Below, in pieces: positions 34,725 through 45,870 of a DNA stretch of 64,000 nt; the first letter of the stretch is position 1, and every line of letters starts with the position of its first letter. Below the pieces are notes generated by a model. The model searched no databases. It was not told the DNA's origin and saw only the letters and a program-made list of their open reading frames with translations. Origin of the DNA: Favolaschia claudopus (lineage: Eukaryota > Basidiomycota > Agaricomycetes > Agaricales > Mycenaceae); the NCBI GenBank assembly GCA_037176885.1, contig JAWWNJ010000046.1:868001-932000 (forward strand). Direction: 5' to 3'. The translations under genes were made by a program, and so were the position numbers.

Positions 34725-37700
34725 GCATTCAACCTGCTCTTGTAACCATTTAAATACATGTTTCCAGTCAAAATTTAGTCTGCTTCATTGTCAGCTTGAG
34801 AAACGGAGTGCACGGAAACTACACGGACATATTGGTAAGTTGACCGATTGATAATTCTAAGAATGTTGAATCCAGACTTGGAAGTTCGCCGACATCAGCT
34901 TCCACAGAGAAGCGCGAATGTTTCTCGGGGTTTCGAATATTTGCGCCGTGCGCAAAAAAAAAAAATCTAATTTTATTTGAGCAAAACAACAAGAGCGCCG
35001 CAAAAGGTGCCCCGAGACAGAGACGGGATTGTTAAATTTTGCCGTTGGCATGAAGACGTTCTCTTGACTCGCACGTCTTCCACCTGCGCCACCGGTCCCC
35101 GTTTCGTGTTAATACAGTCGTAGAGTTTCCAGGGTTTCCGAAACCAGTTGTGAATGCCGGATTTATTCCAGGCCTGGCCTACCTAGGACCATCAGGGTCC
35201 GTCACGGAAAGGCCAGCCGGCATCCGTCGAAATGCAAGCAATCTTTGAATTTCCGTGTGGTTTCCGTTTTGGGGAACTATGTGTTAGGCTGTAGCTTCGG
35301 GAATCAACACGTGTCAATACAACGTGCAAACTCCTCCTACACAAAAAATGATCCCAGGCGCGTTCAGGTAAAGCTCGAGAGCAGGTAAAGGCCAAAGCGT
35401 GTCGTTCCCGGTCGGTCGGCAGCGTTGCCTCCCTGTTAGCACAGAGTCACGATCATTTAGAGGCCGACTGACGACACTTCCAGCTGCTGCGCTTGATCCA
35501 TCGAGCGGCGCATCTGAGCTCTCGTACGGTAGCAACATTCTGCGACCAGCGGTGCGCCGAAGCATCGCAATGTGGCCTACCGTGGCTGTCTATTGCACGA
35601 CGTGGGGTCCTCATCCGCAACGATATCCAAGCTTCATGCCCGTGAGCTGGTCTCATTGGTGCGAGACAGATTCGGGTACCAGGGAGGGTGGTAGAAGTGT
35701 TTGCTGGGTTATCCGAAGGGGACGCTGCATGAGCTGCCGTGTCGTCCGGGGAGGAGAACGAAGATCCAGGGGCGGGGTGGATAGAGATGGGGGGGTCGAC
35801 GATGTCTGCGTCCATTCGCTTCTCATCCAAAGGCTCGCTCTTCACTCCCACGACGCGGGAGTGAACTCGGTGGTGCATGAGTATTCTCGAGCCGTGGCAG
35901 GAGTCTGGCGCGCAAGTGTGGATGGAGCCTAACCCACAGCAGTCAGTATCTGGAGTTATCGAGTCGGGTGTGAAATCCGTGACCGGACTGACATGTGGCG
36001 GGTAGAGAGGGTGCGAGAGAACGCAGTATCGCACAAACTCCTCTCGAGTCTCAATCCTCTCTTCCCCTGCGTTCGGAGGAGGAATCACCCACGCCGCCGC
36101 ATAACGATGGTGCTAGGCAAGGATAGCTGCACGCTCGACGATCGGTCTCATATTTGTGAATACCGTGCCGAGCATTCACGTACGCGCTGAGGCGGCGGCG
36201 ACGCAGCACATAAAGAGATGGGGTACGCATCAAACGAGACTACGTCTTTGCAGATACGAGGGAGATGAGAGGAACGGGGGGCGACGGAGAGACGAAACGA
36301 GACGATGTGAGATCCTCCGATAGTGTACATGTCGACGCTCCATACCGTGGTGGTATTCGTTATTCGACGACGAGGTCGGAGAGATACTGAATCTTGATGG
36401 ACGTCAGAGTGTCCTCGACTCCTCTTCATCAGCCCTGGGCGGCATTGGAAACATTCTCTCGATATCAGGGCCCCTCCCAATCATCGCCTTAACAAGCCGA
36501 CTCCCCTCGGTAACCCGCTTTTCTTCCATTCGTCCATGTCCAGCTTCACGATCCACAACGCGGCCGGAGAAAGTTCCACCGCATCCCTGTCTCCCGCTCT
36601 TCCCAATGCGGTGAGAGCTCGGGCGGGTTAGCGGGAGCCTGTGGCGTCCGCCATGCACAGTGGACTGCCATCACAAGTCTTCGTAGACGCAAACGACGAT
36701 TGCAGCTTGATAGTGCGAATGAGAGTCCTCATGCATGGCTCTTTAACGACCGTCCCGGGCGGGGCAAAGTATGATTGTGCTTTGTGGCAGCATTAGTGGC
36801 CAAAGCGTCGTAACGGTGGCGTTGACAACCTACAGTCGGATATTTGTAGTCTTCCCAAGGGCAGGGCAGGGCGCTCATGCTGACGTTGACCGTCGTTGAA
36901 AGGATCCTAAACGGACTCGAGTCGACGTGTTGGCGTGAAATGACTCGGGAGTCGGAGACGGTCTGGCCATCGCAAAGTGACGGGGGGCAAACAAGGGAAG
37001 CACTTGTAAACTTGTACTGCGTAGTAACATCTCAGATCCGGTAGCCGCTGAAAAGAGACGGAGAACGCACCTCAGCCGAAGATAGAAATGATTGCCCTCC
37101 ACCCCCACCGCCTTGAGTCTTCATGAACGGCTTCGCCAGCGCCGAGTACCAGGGGCTGAAGCAATTGACATGGGCTTTGCCTACGTCCCTCTCTTGACGA
37201 AGAAGCTACGCCGACCCTGTTACATAGCGAGACTAAGCGCGCTGTAGGTTGAGTGAGGAGGGGGTGCTGCGATGACGATTCATGGGCTATTCTTGCGCTA
37301 TTCAATCGGAAGTAACGCGTTCCGAGGGAGACTGTTAGGCATTGAAAGGTTGGCCATAGGGAGTCGTTCCGAATCCCTGGAAGACTGGGAGCATGAGAGT
37401 TGATAGCGTTAAGCCCAAGGGTCATCGAGATACCTCGACGCAACGGCTTCAAATTCCAGAATTCAAGCGTTACCACAGCAGGGGCACGGTGATGATGACC
37501 GCAAGAGACAACCGGAGATTTCCTTTTTCGGCAATTTTCGCAGACTTCTGTTTTCTCTAAATTCTCTTCGAAAGTACTTGAAGAGTAGTCATACATCGAG
37601 GGCTCGCCGAGTTTCAAAGCACTCAATACCCATGGGCACCCGCTCGACTCATTCGATTAAATTTTCTCCAATATTTTTCTTCAGCTCTTTGAATTTCGAT

Positions 37701-38240
37701 CGCCAGCCAATCTGAGCATTTGACATCTGCTTACCCAGATTTGACAATCGTTCGCAGTGATTCGATTATAGAATGAATTAGGAAGCTTACTCTATGGCTT
37801 TGCCGCATCCACGAGGACTGGCGCGATTTTTGAGCTGTCTTGTTACTGAGGGTAGTATGCTCGGCACGAGTGCTACTTGTTTCTCCAACGGCTCAGCGCA
37901 CATCCCATGTGCATATCGTTATACACGGACAGACGACTGATAAATCCTCAAATATGTTTGTGATTTGTCGTCTCCGTCCTATCAATATGCATTTACAGCC
38001 CTCACCATGTTCGATGCAAATGATTTAGCCGTGTAGATTGACTAACAAATCTTTCCAGGTTCATTGCTTCTTCTAGGTCGCTGAGCTCTCCCGTCGGGCA
38101 CGAGGCAACTTGTGGGGTCGATGCGCTTGGTTCTGGGATCTAGGAGGAGTCCAGGGACGATGATGTAGTTTTTTACTTGCTTTGTACATCGGGATAATCT
38201 CTGGGCCCCGGCGTTCGTTAATCGGACCGGCCGCGTAATA

Positions 38241-38260
38241 CTACCTACCTACCTACCTAC
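38241..38260 (+). repeat. (CTAC)5 microsatellite
   Basis: Five perfect CTAC tetramers in the spacer downstream of the truncated membrane-protein gene. Confidence 0.8.
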
Positions 38261-38332
38261 CAACAAGTACATATCAAAAAGTAAAGGTGATATAGGACCA
38301 GACCACTGCCAATCGTCCAATTTACAATCAAA

Positions 38333-39314
38333 TCACGGTCCATCAGAATATTTCAACCGGTATGGAGGAGGGGATGCCTGCGTATTTCGCCGAGTTCGAA
38401 ACGACAGCCGAAATGGTCGAGGGAGAACGGCAGACTCGCGGCCAATTTGTGCCCTCGTTACCCATCGACCCAACCACGACCCGCCATATCCTGTAGATTT
38501 AGATTCTCGAAATTGATTATTCTCAAGCTCTTGAACGGACTCGATGCCAAAATAACTTACTTTGGTCAACAGACGCATGGCTACGCCTCCACAGAAATAC
38601 ACAGGTTGCTGCCAATACTAGGATGATAATCGCGCCCACGACAGCACCAACGATGATCGGCACCGGAAGGTTCTTCCGAGTCGAGGCTTGTGCAGATGTC
38701 GAAGGAGCTGGTGGTGCGCCAGGAACTGAGGACGGAGCAGTCGAGCCAGTAACCATGAAATAATCGATCTCGATGGGATGGACGTCTGAAACCGTAAGAT
38801 TCAACTGGTGTGACCCAGAAGACAACGTATTTGAAAGCCACAGCGTGAACGGCAATCCAGGCTGCGGCACAAAAACGGCTTGCTGCCCGTCCACGAGCGC
38901 GGAGGCTCCAAACGTACTGAGTACATTGTTAACCGGCGCGTTCGTAGTGGTGAGTGAAAGCGATATGTTATTTCCTGAGAGGACATCCGAGCCTTGATTA
39001 AGTGTACATTCGACTCGTGAATGAGAGACTCACCTTCAAAAGGAACAACAACCCATGCCCCGTTTAAATTACTGGTATGGTGAGTATTTTTCACGTCATT
39101 GGTCCCATTAGTCGAGCTGAGCCAACCCTTCGAAGAGTAAATAACTGCAGCATCACTGTCATCAATGAATCGAATCGTCCCGCTGTCCACCGAAGACGCC
39201 GTCTCATAGATGAAATAGTCAAGGTGAAACGTTCGATTAGCTGACTTCGCAGTTGTTATGGCTGACTCGTGATCCACAGCGATAACTAGCGTATGAAGGG
39301 TGTCATCAAGGATC
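38333..39314 (-). pseudogene. 5'-truncated single-pass membrane protein gene abutting the inverted-repeat element
   Basis: Reading from 39314 leftwards the frame opens mid-domain with DDTLHTLVIAVDHESAITTA and LDYFIYETASS. A second extracellular module follows (DDSDAAVIYSSKGWLSSTNG), then, after an intron (donor at 39033, acceptor before 38974), LPFTLWLSNTLSSGSHQLNL and IEIDYFMV. A Thr/Pro/Ser linker, a membrane helix (VPIIVGAVVGAIIILVLAATC), the stop-transfer FLWRRS and a basic, proline-bearing tail complete it. The pattern is a familiar mushroom cell-surface protein with one or two beta-sandwich modules, a helix and a short cytosolic tail. No ATG, signal peptide or first module is present before the frame runs into the terminal inverted repeat at 39315. 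The last intron would be only about 31 bases, so the tail may instead end at the stop in the unspliced frame (about 38523). Truncation by the element is inferred. Confidence 0.65.
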
Positions 39315-39417
39315 CACCTAAGGCACCTACGTTTTGCTTAGGTAATGCCCCTCGGAGATGGGTTTAATCGTACACTAGAACCCCTCTCACAGGTCCCGCC
39401 TCCGGCGAAGGCCTTAC
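39315..39417 (+). repeat. Left terminal inverted repeat (103 bases)
   Basis: Exact reverse complement of 43189-43291. Outer end begins CACCTAAGGCACC. Confidence 0.9.
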
Positions 39418-40245
39418 GCAACTCGCGATGTGATCGGCTTCTTCCCAAATGGGAAATGCCGTGTGCCTGCCTCCAGCCTCTGCCCGCCTTCGGCTCGGCC
39501 TTCGTCTCGATATTTGCACCGTTTTCTCTGTGGTTTCTGGTCTGCAAGGGACGTTTGAGCAATATACACTAGCATTCCATGTGCCAGCGACTCCTACCTT
39601 CAAGTTCTACTAGTACTACGTCCTGTTTCCCAGGCATCAATTGCCCAAAATTGCCCACTCTGCATGCTTGATTCGCGCTTCATATGCCTCTGAAGGCGTT
39701 AGGTTGACAGCCGCTATGTACGGTTTTTTTTTCAATGTACTGGGTCCCGTGACGGAAAAAAGAGAAAAAGAAAGGGAAAAGGGGGAGAAAAGGGAGAAGG
39801 TATAGAGGAAGTAGAAACACCTCTTGTTGCTTGGAAGAGGTTTGAATCGAGCAGCATGAAGCTTATTACTATATTCCCTCGAATTTCGGCTCACAAGTAT
39901 GTACTGAAATGAAGCTGAATCTATTACAATTCTGCCTGATACAAGACGTATTTAGACTGCTGGACAGCTAAGTATGACAGGAAGGGCAGCTGCGACATTT
40001 CTTCCTGCCGCTCGCGGAAGAAAGGAAGGAAGGTGTGATCGGTAGGAGAAGAAGATCGCAAGAGAACATGGAGAAAGTGTGAATACTGAGTACTCACGTA
40101 CCTGCGCAATGCTAGCCCGGATTGTGGAACTGTGAACTTGCCCAATACGAGCTTCCTCCAAACCCCCGACTTCTGTTTGCCCGGCGTGTCAATACCACAA
40201 TCTCCATTATCCTCTAATTCCTCCTTCCGCTCGAGTCCGTTTCCG

Positions 40246-40422
40246 TCACCTGCAGTCATGGAAACGTTGTCGTCGAATTAGGGCGGGGGTGGACAGCAGT
40301 GATGGTTGGGTATATTGATTTGTGTTGGGCAGAATCGGTCCTGGGTCTAAGGAAACGAGGAAAGCGACGACGAGGAGGCAAAGGAAGAAATAGACGCCGG
40401 CAGCGCGTGAAATTGATGGCAT
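40246..40422 (-). CDS. Possible small secreted or anchored peptide inside the element (58 aa)
   Basis: Frame of 58 codons from an ATG at 40422: MPSISRAAG followed by a strong hydrophobic core (VYFFLCLLVVAFLVSL), then a Pro/Thr/Gln-rich segment. A second frame directly downstream (about 40,275-39,927) is charged and non-random in look (GLERKEELEDNG, SGVWRKLVLGKF), so the two may be exons of one gene or a frameshifted gene. No intron joining them in phase was found. No family recognised. Confidence 0.3.
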   Translation of the reverse strand: MPSISRAAGVYFFLCLLVVAFLVSLDPGPILPNTNQYTQPSLLSTPALIRRQRFHDCR

Positions 40423-41119
40423 CAATCATGTTATTTGCCAAGCGCCGATGTTAATAGCCATTTCGCTACCTGGCCGAGAAACAGTTCATTTTGCGCAAAA
40501 TAACCTGACAGAGTTGAACCTATATACTCAAATTAGATCTCCAGAACTTCTTGAGTACTCAAAACATCCGCAAGCTAGGGAAAAGAAGAAAGTGATGGAA
40601 AGTGGCAAGTAACATTGTGGCTGTGGGCAAATAACACCCAGCTGATCGGATTATCAACCCTATGTACTGAGTATACAAGCTCTGTAAAAATAAGTGTTGC
40701 TCAACCAAACGACGTGGAATTAAATCAATTTCCGAAATTTCCGGAGCCTCCGCACAGGCCTTTGCTATCTTATTTGCCTCCCAAAACCCTGCAGAGATTG
40801 GCTTGCACATCTTTCGAGTCTTTTGTGCTGTATACCCATCTGATTTTGCCCCCACCTATTCCTTCTCGCTATATTTTCGCGGCCTCCGCCACACCCTTGG
40901 CCTCCGCCGCCGCCTCCGTTGGAGTTCTCAGCTTCGCTTGGGGTGCACCCATGGTAGGATCAAAGGAAATTCTTTAAAAAATTGTACTTTCGGAGCCTTT
41001 GCAGCAGTCTACACGCTTACTTTGGCTCCCTTGGTAGGGGAAAATCAGCTAATAAACATTTAAAATATCATGAATGTTCTCGCTACACATTCAAACTTGC
41101 GTGGGCTTGTCAACATAAC

Positions 41120-41470
41120 CCATTTGGAACGGGGTTTGCTTGAGAAAAGGATAGCGGAGCCTGCGGAGGTCGAAACGAAGGCCGTTGCGGAGCCTTCGTT
41201 GAGCTCTGTTGATTGCAAAAAAGAAGGCTCATCAGCAACTGATGTTGTTGATGCAGTTCGGAGTTTCGGATTGACTAAATTGAACTGTGTGAGCACCATT
41301 CGGAACGCGGTTTGCTCGGGAAAATGAAAGCGGAGGCCGAAACGAAGGCCGTCACGGAGCCTTCGTTTATTAGCGGAGCCTCCGTTGATTGCAAAAAAAG
41401 TCAACAACTGATCAGACATCACTGTTGTTGACGTAGTTCCGAACTCTGTTTCACAATTGAACCGTGTGAA
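41120..41470 (+). repeat. Two tandem units of about 175 bases
   Basis: Units of about 41120-41296 and 41297-41470. Both start CCATT(T/C)GGAACG and share GAAACGAAGGCCGT and GTTGATTGCAAAAAA. Each contains short inverted GGAGCC/GGCTCC-type strings. Confidence 0.7.
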
Positions 41471-42640
41471 CGCCCAGGTAGTTGCCGAAGGTGGGTTTTC
41501 TCCTCGGATTACCTCACTGAATCAGCCAATAGGAAGCATTATAACCATCGACCCCTCGAACTCTTTTTTCTCTGACATCGTATCTTCCTCGAATCATCTC
41601 GTTTTTACCGGAAACAACTCTGATATAATGCCCCATAAGCCCTGATTTTGAACTAGATTTTTACATGGTTTTGGAAATACAATCCAGCAAATGACCCGAA
41701 AGCCAACTAAGTTCGCATTAGCTTCCTCAACTATACAATGAGTTGGATTTGAATTTCCTGCTATAAATCAGGTCTCTTGAGTTAAGCAACTATTCTTTGC
41801 TCAAGTACTCCAAACTCATTAATTCCCTGTCCACATCTGTCAATTTGAAGGCTCCTTGTGCAATAACAGCCTGTACAATTCACAGTGTTAAAGCTACAAA
41901 TTTATCAGTCTGCACTTTCCAGCTCAGAAGGAGGACTATCTGTACATATCTGAGAGTGAATATAACCCTCCTGGTCATCACTGGTCAGAAAGGACCTCCA
42001 AACAAGCAGAAGAATTGATAAAACCAAGATGTATGCAATGGTGAGTATACACAAAAATCATACCAGGTTTGAAGCTCCAGATCCAATGCATACATTGAAA
42101 ACCAGGACATATTATTGGATCAGTAAATCTCAACGAGATTTACGCTACAATGGTGCAAAGCAGATGCCGTGCCTACAGTGCTCCGCTCAATCACATTCCT
42201 ACAGTCGGTTGAATATCGATATGCTTCATCAAATGGCAGAGGTAGTGACGTGCTACAGCAGAATAATCTTGCAGAACAGTGGAAGTTGCAGGAAAGAGGT
42301 TTGAATGAATTCCCGGAGGCTTCGACGGAGGCCTCGAAGGCTCCGACGGAGGCTGTGTCGATCATTCACGGAGCCTCCGGCAAATGCGTGGGAGGCAAAA
42401 ATATGACTCTGTAACAAAATAATACATCTGTAGAGTGTTTTAACAGAGCTTAACAGAGGATGAAGTACAGTATGCAGGGCAATAATCAGACATCTCATGA
42501 AGGCCAAAATAAGAACCAAAGATACCACTGAACACAAGAAACAGCTCAGAATGACGACCCACATGAGAGCAGAGGTAGCACTAACAGGTGGCACTGGTGT
42601 CAAAAGACAATCGTGCAGAAATGCAGAGGTTCAAAGAGGA

Positions 42641-42925
42641 AAAAGAAGGTCGCGGAGGCCATCACGGAGCCTCCGTCAATTTCGAAAATCACATTCCATT
42701 TCACCCACAACTACCTCAGTCAGTACAGAGTGTGTATTCATAGCATCAGGAAAGCCGATGAAGCAGCCAGAGGTGTGGGGAAGACAGAAAGAGGTCACGA
42801 CGGAGGTCATTACGAAGCCTCCGCCGAATCTGAAAAATCATGTCCATTTCACTGAAAATTACCTCAGTGTGCAGAAAGTGTGTGCTCACAACATAAGGCG
42901 AGCCAATAGAGTACCAATGGGTGCA
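42641..42925 (+). repeat. Two tandem units of about 143 bases
   Basis: Units of about 42641-42783 and 42784-42925. They share CGGAGG...GAAGCCTCCG-type cores, AATCA...CCATTTCAC, TACCTCAGT and AG(A/T)GTGTG(T/C). Diverged, same orientation. Confidence 0.65.
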
Positions 42926-43188
42926 GGGGAGCCGGAAGGAGGTTGCGTAGGTCAGTGCAGAGCCAATGTCAATTTTTGAAAGCCGCCGGAATTGTCAGAG
43001 AAGGGAGTGAAAATCCGAAGTACCAGGGGGGCAGCTTCAAGCAGATGAAGGCTGTCAAGCCGGGCATGTCGAGGAGGTGGTGAGAAGTGTCGGAGGCGGC
43101 GGGGAGGCCAAACGGAGGCTGACGAAGGCTGGCAGGAGACACGAGGTGCTTTCCCGTTTGGGAACCTGCCAATCAGATCATGATTTAG

Positions 43189-43291
43189 GTAAGGCCTTCG
43201 CCGGAGGCGGGACCTGTGAGAGGGGTTCTAGTGTACGATTAAACCCATCTCCGAGGGGCATTACCTAAGCAAAACGTAGGTGCCTTAGGTG
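43189..43291 (-). repeat. Right terminal inverted repeat (103 bases)
   Basis: Exact reverse complement of 39315-39417. It ends CCTTAGGTG. Confidence 0.9.
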
Positions 43292-43694
43292 TACTATTTC
43301 GAATTTTCGCCTATTGGTGTATTGTGGTGGGGAATAGAAGTCTCAAGAGTAGTAGTTGTAAAGAGATAGAGGTCGGGTTCGCGGTTTTGAGCGCTGATAC
43401 TGTAGTCTTCATAGACGCAAGAGCAAGTCGGAGATGATAAAGCAAGAGAAAAGCGGAGGTTTCCTTTTTGGGACTTGTGCGCTGAATTCGACACCGACTC
43501 CCGGTTTTCTATTATACGACGCCGAGTATTGCCTGCATTGCAGTCACTGATACCTCCACACCACGTACTGTACGTCCAATAGAAATTCTTGCGAAACTCA
43601 AATAGCTCCTTGACTCCAATTCCAAGTGCACGCGTCAGGGTAAGATACGGAAGTCGAATCAAGAAGCAAAAGTATTGACGCCAATTAAAAACTC
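43292..43694. other. Spacer between the element and the left duplication copy
   Basis: A minus-strand frame of 122 codons (43294-43662) exists but shows no family or splice support. It does not supply the missing 5' part of the truncated membrane gene. Confidence 0.5.
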
Positions 43695-43839
43695 AGGCTC
43701 ACTCGACAAAAGAAGCAGAGAAAAAAGGGATTGCATAGAGGGCATATGGGCATAGAGAGAGGGCAACATAGGTATGATAGAGAATGGAAACCGACGTAAA
43801 GCGCGGAGGGGTATAAGGCCTGCTCTGGACAGACAAGAT

Positions 43840-45336
43840 TCTAGAGGAGAAAGCGGTCAGGAAGATGAAGCAAAGAAAAAGAAAAAGGAAACAAGACTCA
43901 CCAAAACCGGATAGCACTGCGACGCGAAGAATTCCTGCTCTTGCTCTTCGGCTTCGGCTGGACCTCGGACGGAACGGCAAGGAAACCCTCGTTCTCCTTT
44001 GCTCCCCCACTCCCACTCTCCCGCTTTACACCTCCCCGCAAGGCAGCCGGAGCGTGCCCTTGCTTCCATCCCATGAACGAATTGCTGCGCTGCCGACCGG
44101 TGGGCTTGGAGATCGCCGCGAGGTTGTCGGAACTGCATGATACGACGACGATGATGGGGATGTCGAGGTCGAGTGCAGGCGCAGGCACAGGTACAGACGT
44201 CGGGGTTGGAGTGATGTCGGTCACGGTGAAACCAGCGTCGAACGAGAAAGGGTCGTCGTTCTCATCGTCGGAGTCGGTGAGGCACGAGGTAATGTCGTCG
44301 AATGAGTCCGAGCAAGCGCTGCGAAGGACGGCGGCGACGCTGACGGCGATGGAGGGTGCCTCGGGAGCGACATCGACGGCGTAGGTGTTGGTGACCTCGC
44401 GTAATGGTGACGGGCCGATGGCGCTGCGACGGATGATGTCGAAGCGAGCGGAGGCAGCGACGACGGGGCGAAGGTGCGAGCGAGTCTGTCGGTGAATGTC
44501 AGACTGAGAATAACGTATGAACGAAGATGGGACTTACAGCGAGCACGGTGCTCATGGGCATAACCGACATGTGAACCTCTTTGGTCACAGCGGTCAGGTC
44601 TTCACCGTAAGGTGCAATCACGACGATCTCCTCCTGAACAGCTCGTTGAGGAATGTGGGCAAACGGAAACGCGAATTCATATTCATACCTCCACCAAAAG
44701 GTCGCTCTCCGAAAAGACACATGAACGTAACGGCGAAGGAGCAGGCGGCACACTCGCAGGTGAGCGGCGTGGACGAGTATATGTCGAGCCTGTCTTGATT
44801 ACGCGTGCCAATGGATAGCGCATGGACGAAATTTGGGATTTTCTGTCATTGATGCTTGTAGGTGCAGTATCCTTATAACGACAGACAGGCATTAGAACCA
44901 GGAAAGGGCTGGCAGGGGACGCAGCATACCTGGGGTGAAACAATGTTCTCGGGAATCGGGAGTATGGAGTCCTCCGTCTAGAAGCGCTGTGAGTAAAGTA
45001 TAGCATAACTTGAAGGAGGCGAACGCACCTTCTCCATTGAAACGACGCGAACGATGGAATCTGAGCAATCCTGCCAGATGAATGTCAGAGCGATGACCAA
45101 GAGATATCCCATGGCCAGTGACATACCTCCACATCCTTAACACTCTCCCGCAAAACCTCCCCCCTCTTCTCCACCACCTTCACCACCTTCTGCACACACA
45201 CCACGACCAACGCACACACCGCACCCACGCCAACAAGCACGGCCACAAACGCCAACAACACCCTCACAACGGGCGACGAAAGGGAAAACGAGTAAGATGA
45301 AGAGGACGAGGTAGTCGCCACAAGGTAGGGAGCCAT
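43840..45336 (-). CDS. Orphan single-pass membrane protein, copy A, seven exons
   Basis: Exons 45336-45127, 45070-45029, 44977-44930, 44871-44689, then one of about 99 bases, one long exon, and a final split stop. The ATG at 45336 begins MAPYLVATTSSSSS. A membrane helix follows at about residues 25-50 (VVRVLLAFVAVLVGVGAV...), then a basic juxtamembrane helix (VQKVVKVVEKRGEVLRESVKD), TEDSILPIPENIVSPQ and HMSVMPMSTVLA. An acidic segment (DSDDENDDPFSFD) and a conserved SKPTGRQRSNSFMGWKQG block come later. If the last intron (donor GTGAGT at 43901) is used, the stop is made by splicing TG to A at 43840. If it is retained, a stop follows at once. No known family. Nearly identical to copy B except for a short C-terminal patch (EVQPKPKSKSRNSS). 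Confidence 0.75.
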
Positions 45337-45870
45337 TGTGGGAGGAGGAGAATCAAGCAACGAATTGTGAGTTCTGTAGCAGGGGAGTGCATTTCAACTT
45401 ATAGTTTTTTGGGGGGAGCTGGGAACCGTTATCTCAGACACTTTTCGATCCTTCCGCTGTGCGGAAGGTCTTAGGTGTGTCTGACTTGTGCCGATGAGGC
45501 CCGAGGTGGAGGCGTAGTCGCCATAGTTGTTGCCTGGAGACCTTCCGTAGACATAGACAGTGTCAACGAGACCCAAGATACAGTTGTAGAAAGCCTGAGA
45601 CGGTGGAGATCCATAGACGACGATGGAGGCGAGAGACAGAAGAAGCAAATTTTCCTTTTTGGGAATTTGCAAAAAACCTGGGCCGATATCGGTTTTATCG
45701 GAATTATATTCGGGCTCTGCGGAGACCTAGCGTAGGAGGTGGTATTGCAAGAGGTAGGATACAGAAAGTACAAGCTGTAAGACAAATTCGTGGGTGACAA
45801 AAAAAATTACACGATCAGACTCGAGACCACAGTGACAAAAAAGAAAAGGAGGCCAGGACAGTCCCCTGCG
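45337..45870 (-). promoter_or_regulatory. Conserved spacer, copy A: promoter of the orphan membrane gene
   Basis: Closely matches 53307-53856, and part matches the right edge of the window. Holds a hairpin-capable CTTCCGC-TGT-GCGGAAG palindrome at 45451-45467 and a CTATAAG string just upstream of the ATG. A 92-codon minus-strand frame (45394-45672) is kept open in copies A and B, but with indels, so a peptide is doubtful. Confidence 0.6.

Larger units (their letters stand above)
34656..38332. other. 3.7-kb region with no supported gene
   Basis: Both strands were read. The longest frames (35399-35932 plus, 35453-36088 minus, 37072-37626 minus) overlap each other or lack family motifs, hydrophobic cores or splice support. 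The 37.1-37.6 kb frame begins with a cysteine-bearing basic stretch (EVCENCRKRKS) that might be part of a degraded gene. It is too weak to call. Confidence 0.45.
39315..43291. mobile_element. 3,977-base element with perfect 103-base terminal inverted repeats, no transposase seen
   Basis: The left end (39315-39417, starting CACCTAAGGCACC) and right end (43189-43291) are exact reverse complements over 103 bases. Imperfect complementarity continues inward for roughly another 80-120 bases. The interior has no recognisable transposase, reverse transcriptase or helicase. It is partly A/T rich and holds two sets of tandem repeats with GCCTCCG/CGGAGGC cores, plus one small signal-peptide-like frame. 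No clear target-site duplication was seen. Most likely a non-autonomous DNA transposon, recently active given the unmutated ends. Confidence 0.75.

Noticed and set aside
35040..35110. GGTGGCGCAG-like D-arm on the minus strand
   Set aside because: No matching acceptor stem or T arm. Chance similarity.
35399..36088. Overlapping frames of 177 and 211 codons on opposite strands
   Set aside because: They are mirror shadows in a G/C-rich stretch. Neither has family motifs, a hydrophobic core or splice support.
37072..37626. 184-codon minus-strand frame with a CENCRKRKS start
   Set aside because: Only one cysteine pair and no further zinc-ligand pattern. The remainder looks random.
39300..43300. 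Target-site duplication around the inverted-repeat element
   Set aside because: Flanking bases on the two sides do not match at any plausible terminus.
45394..45672. 92-codon frame in the spacer as a real gene
   Set aside because: Copies differ by frame-changing indels near its end. Listed as an open question, not a CDS.
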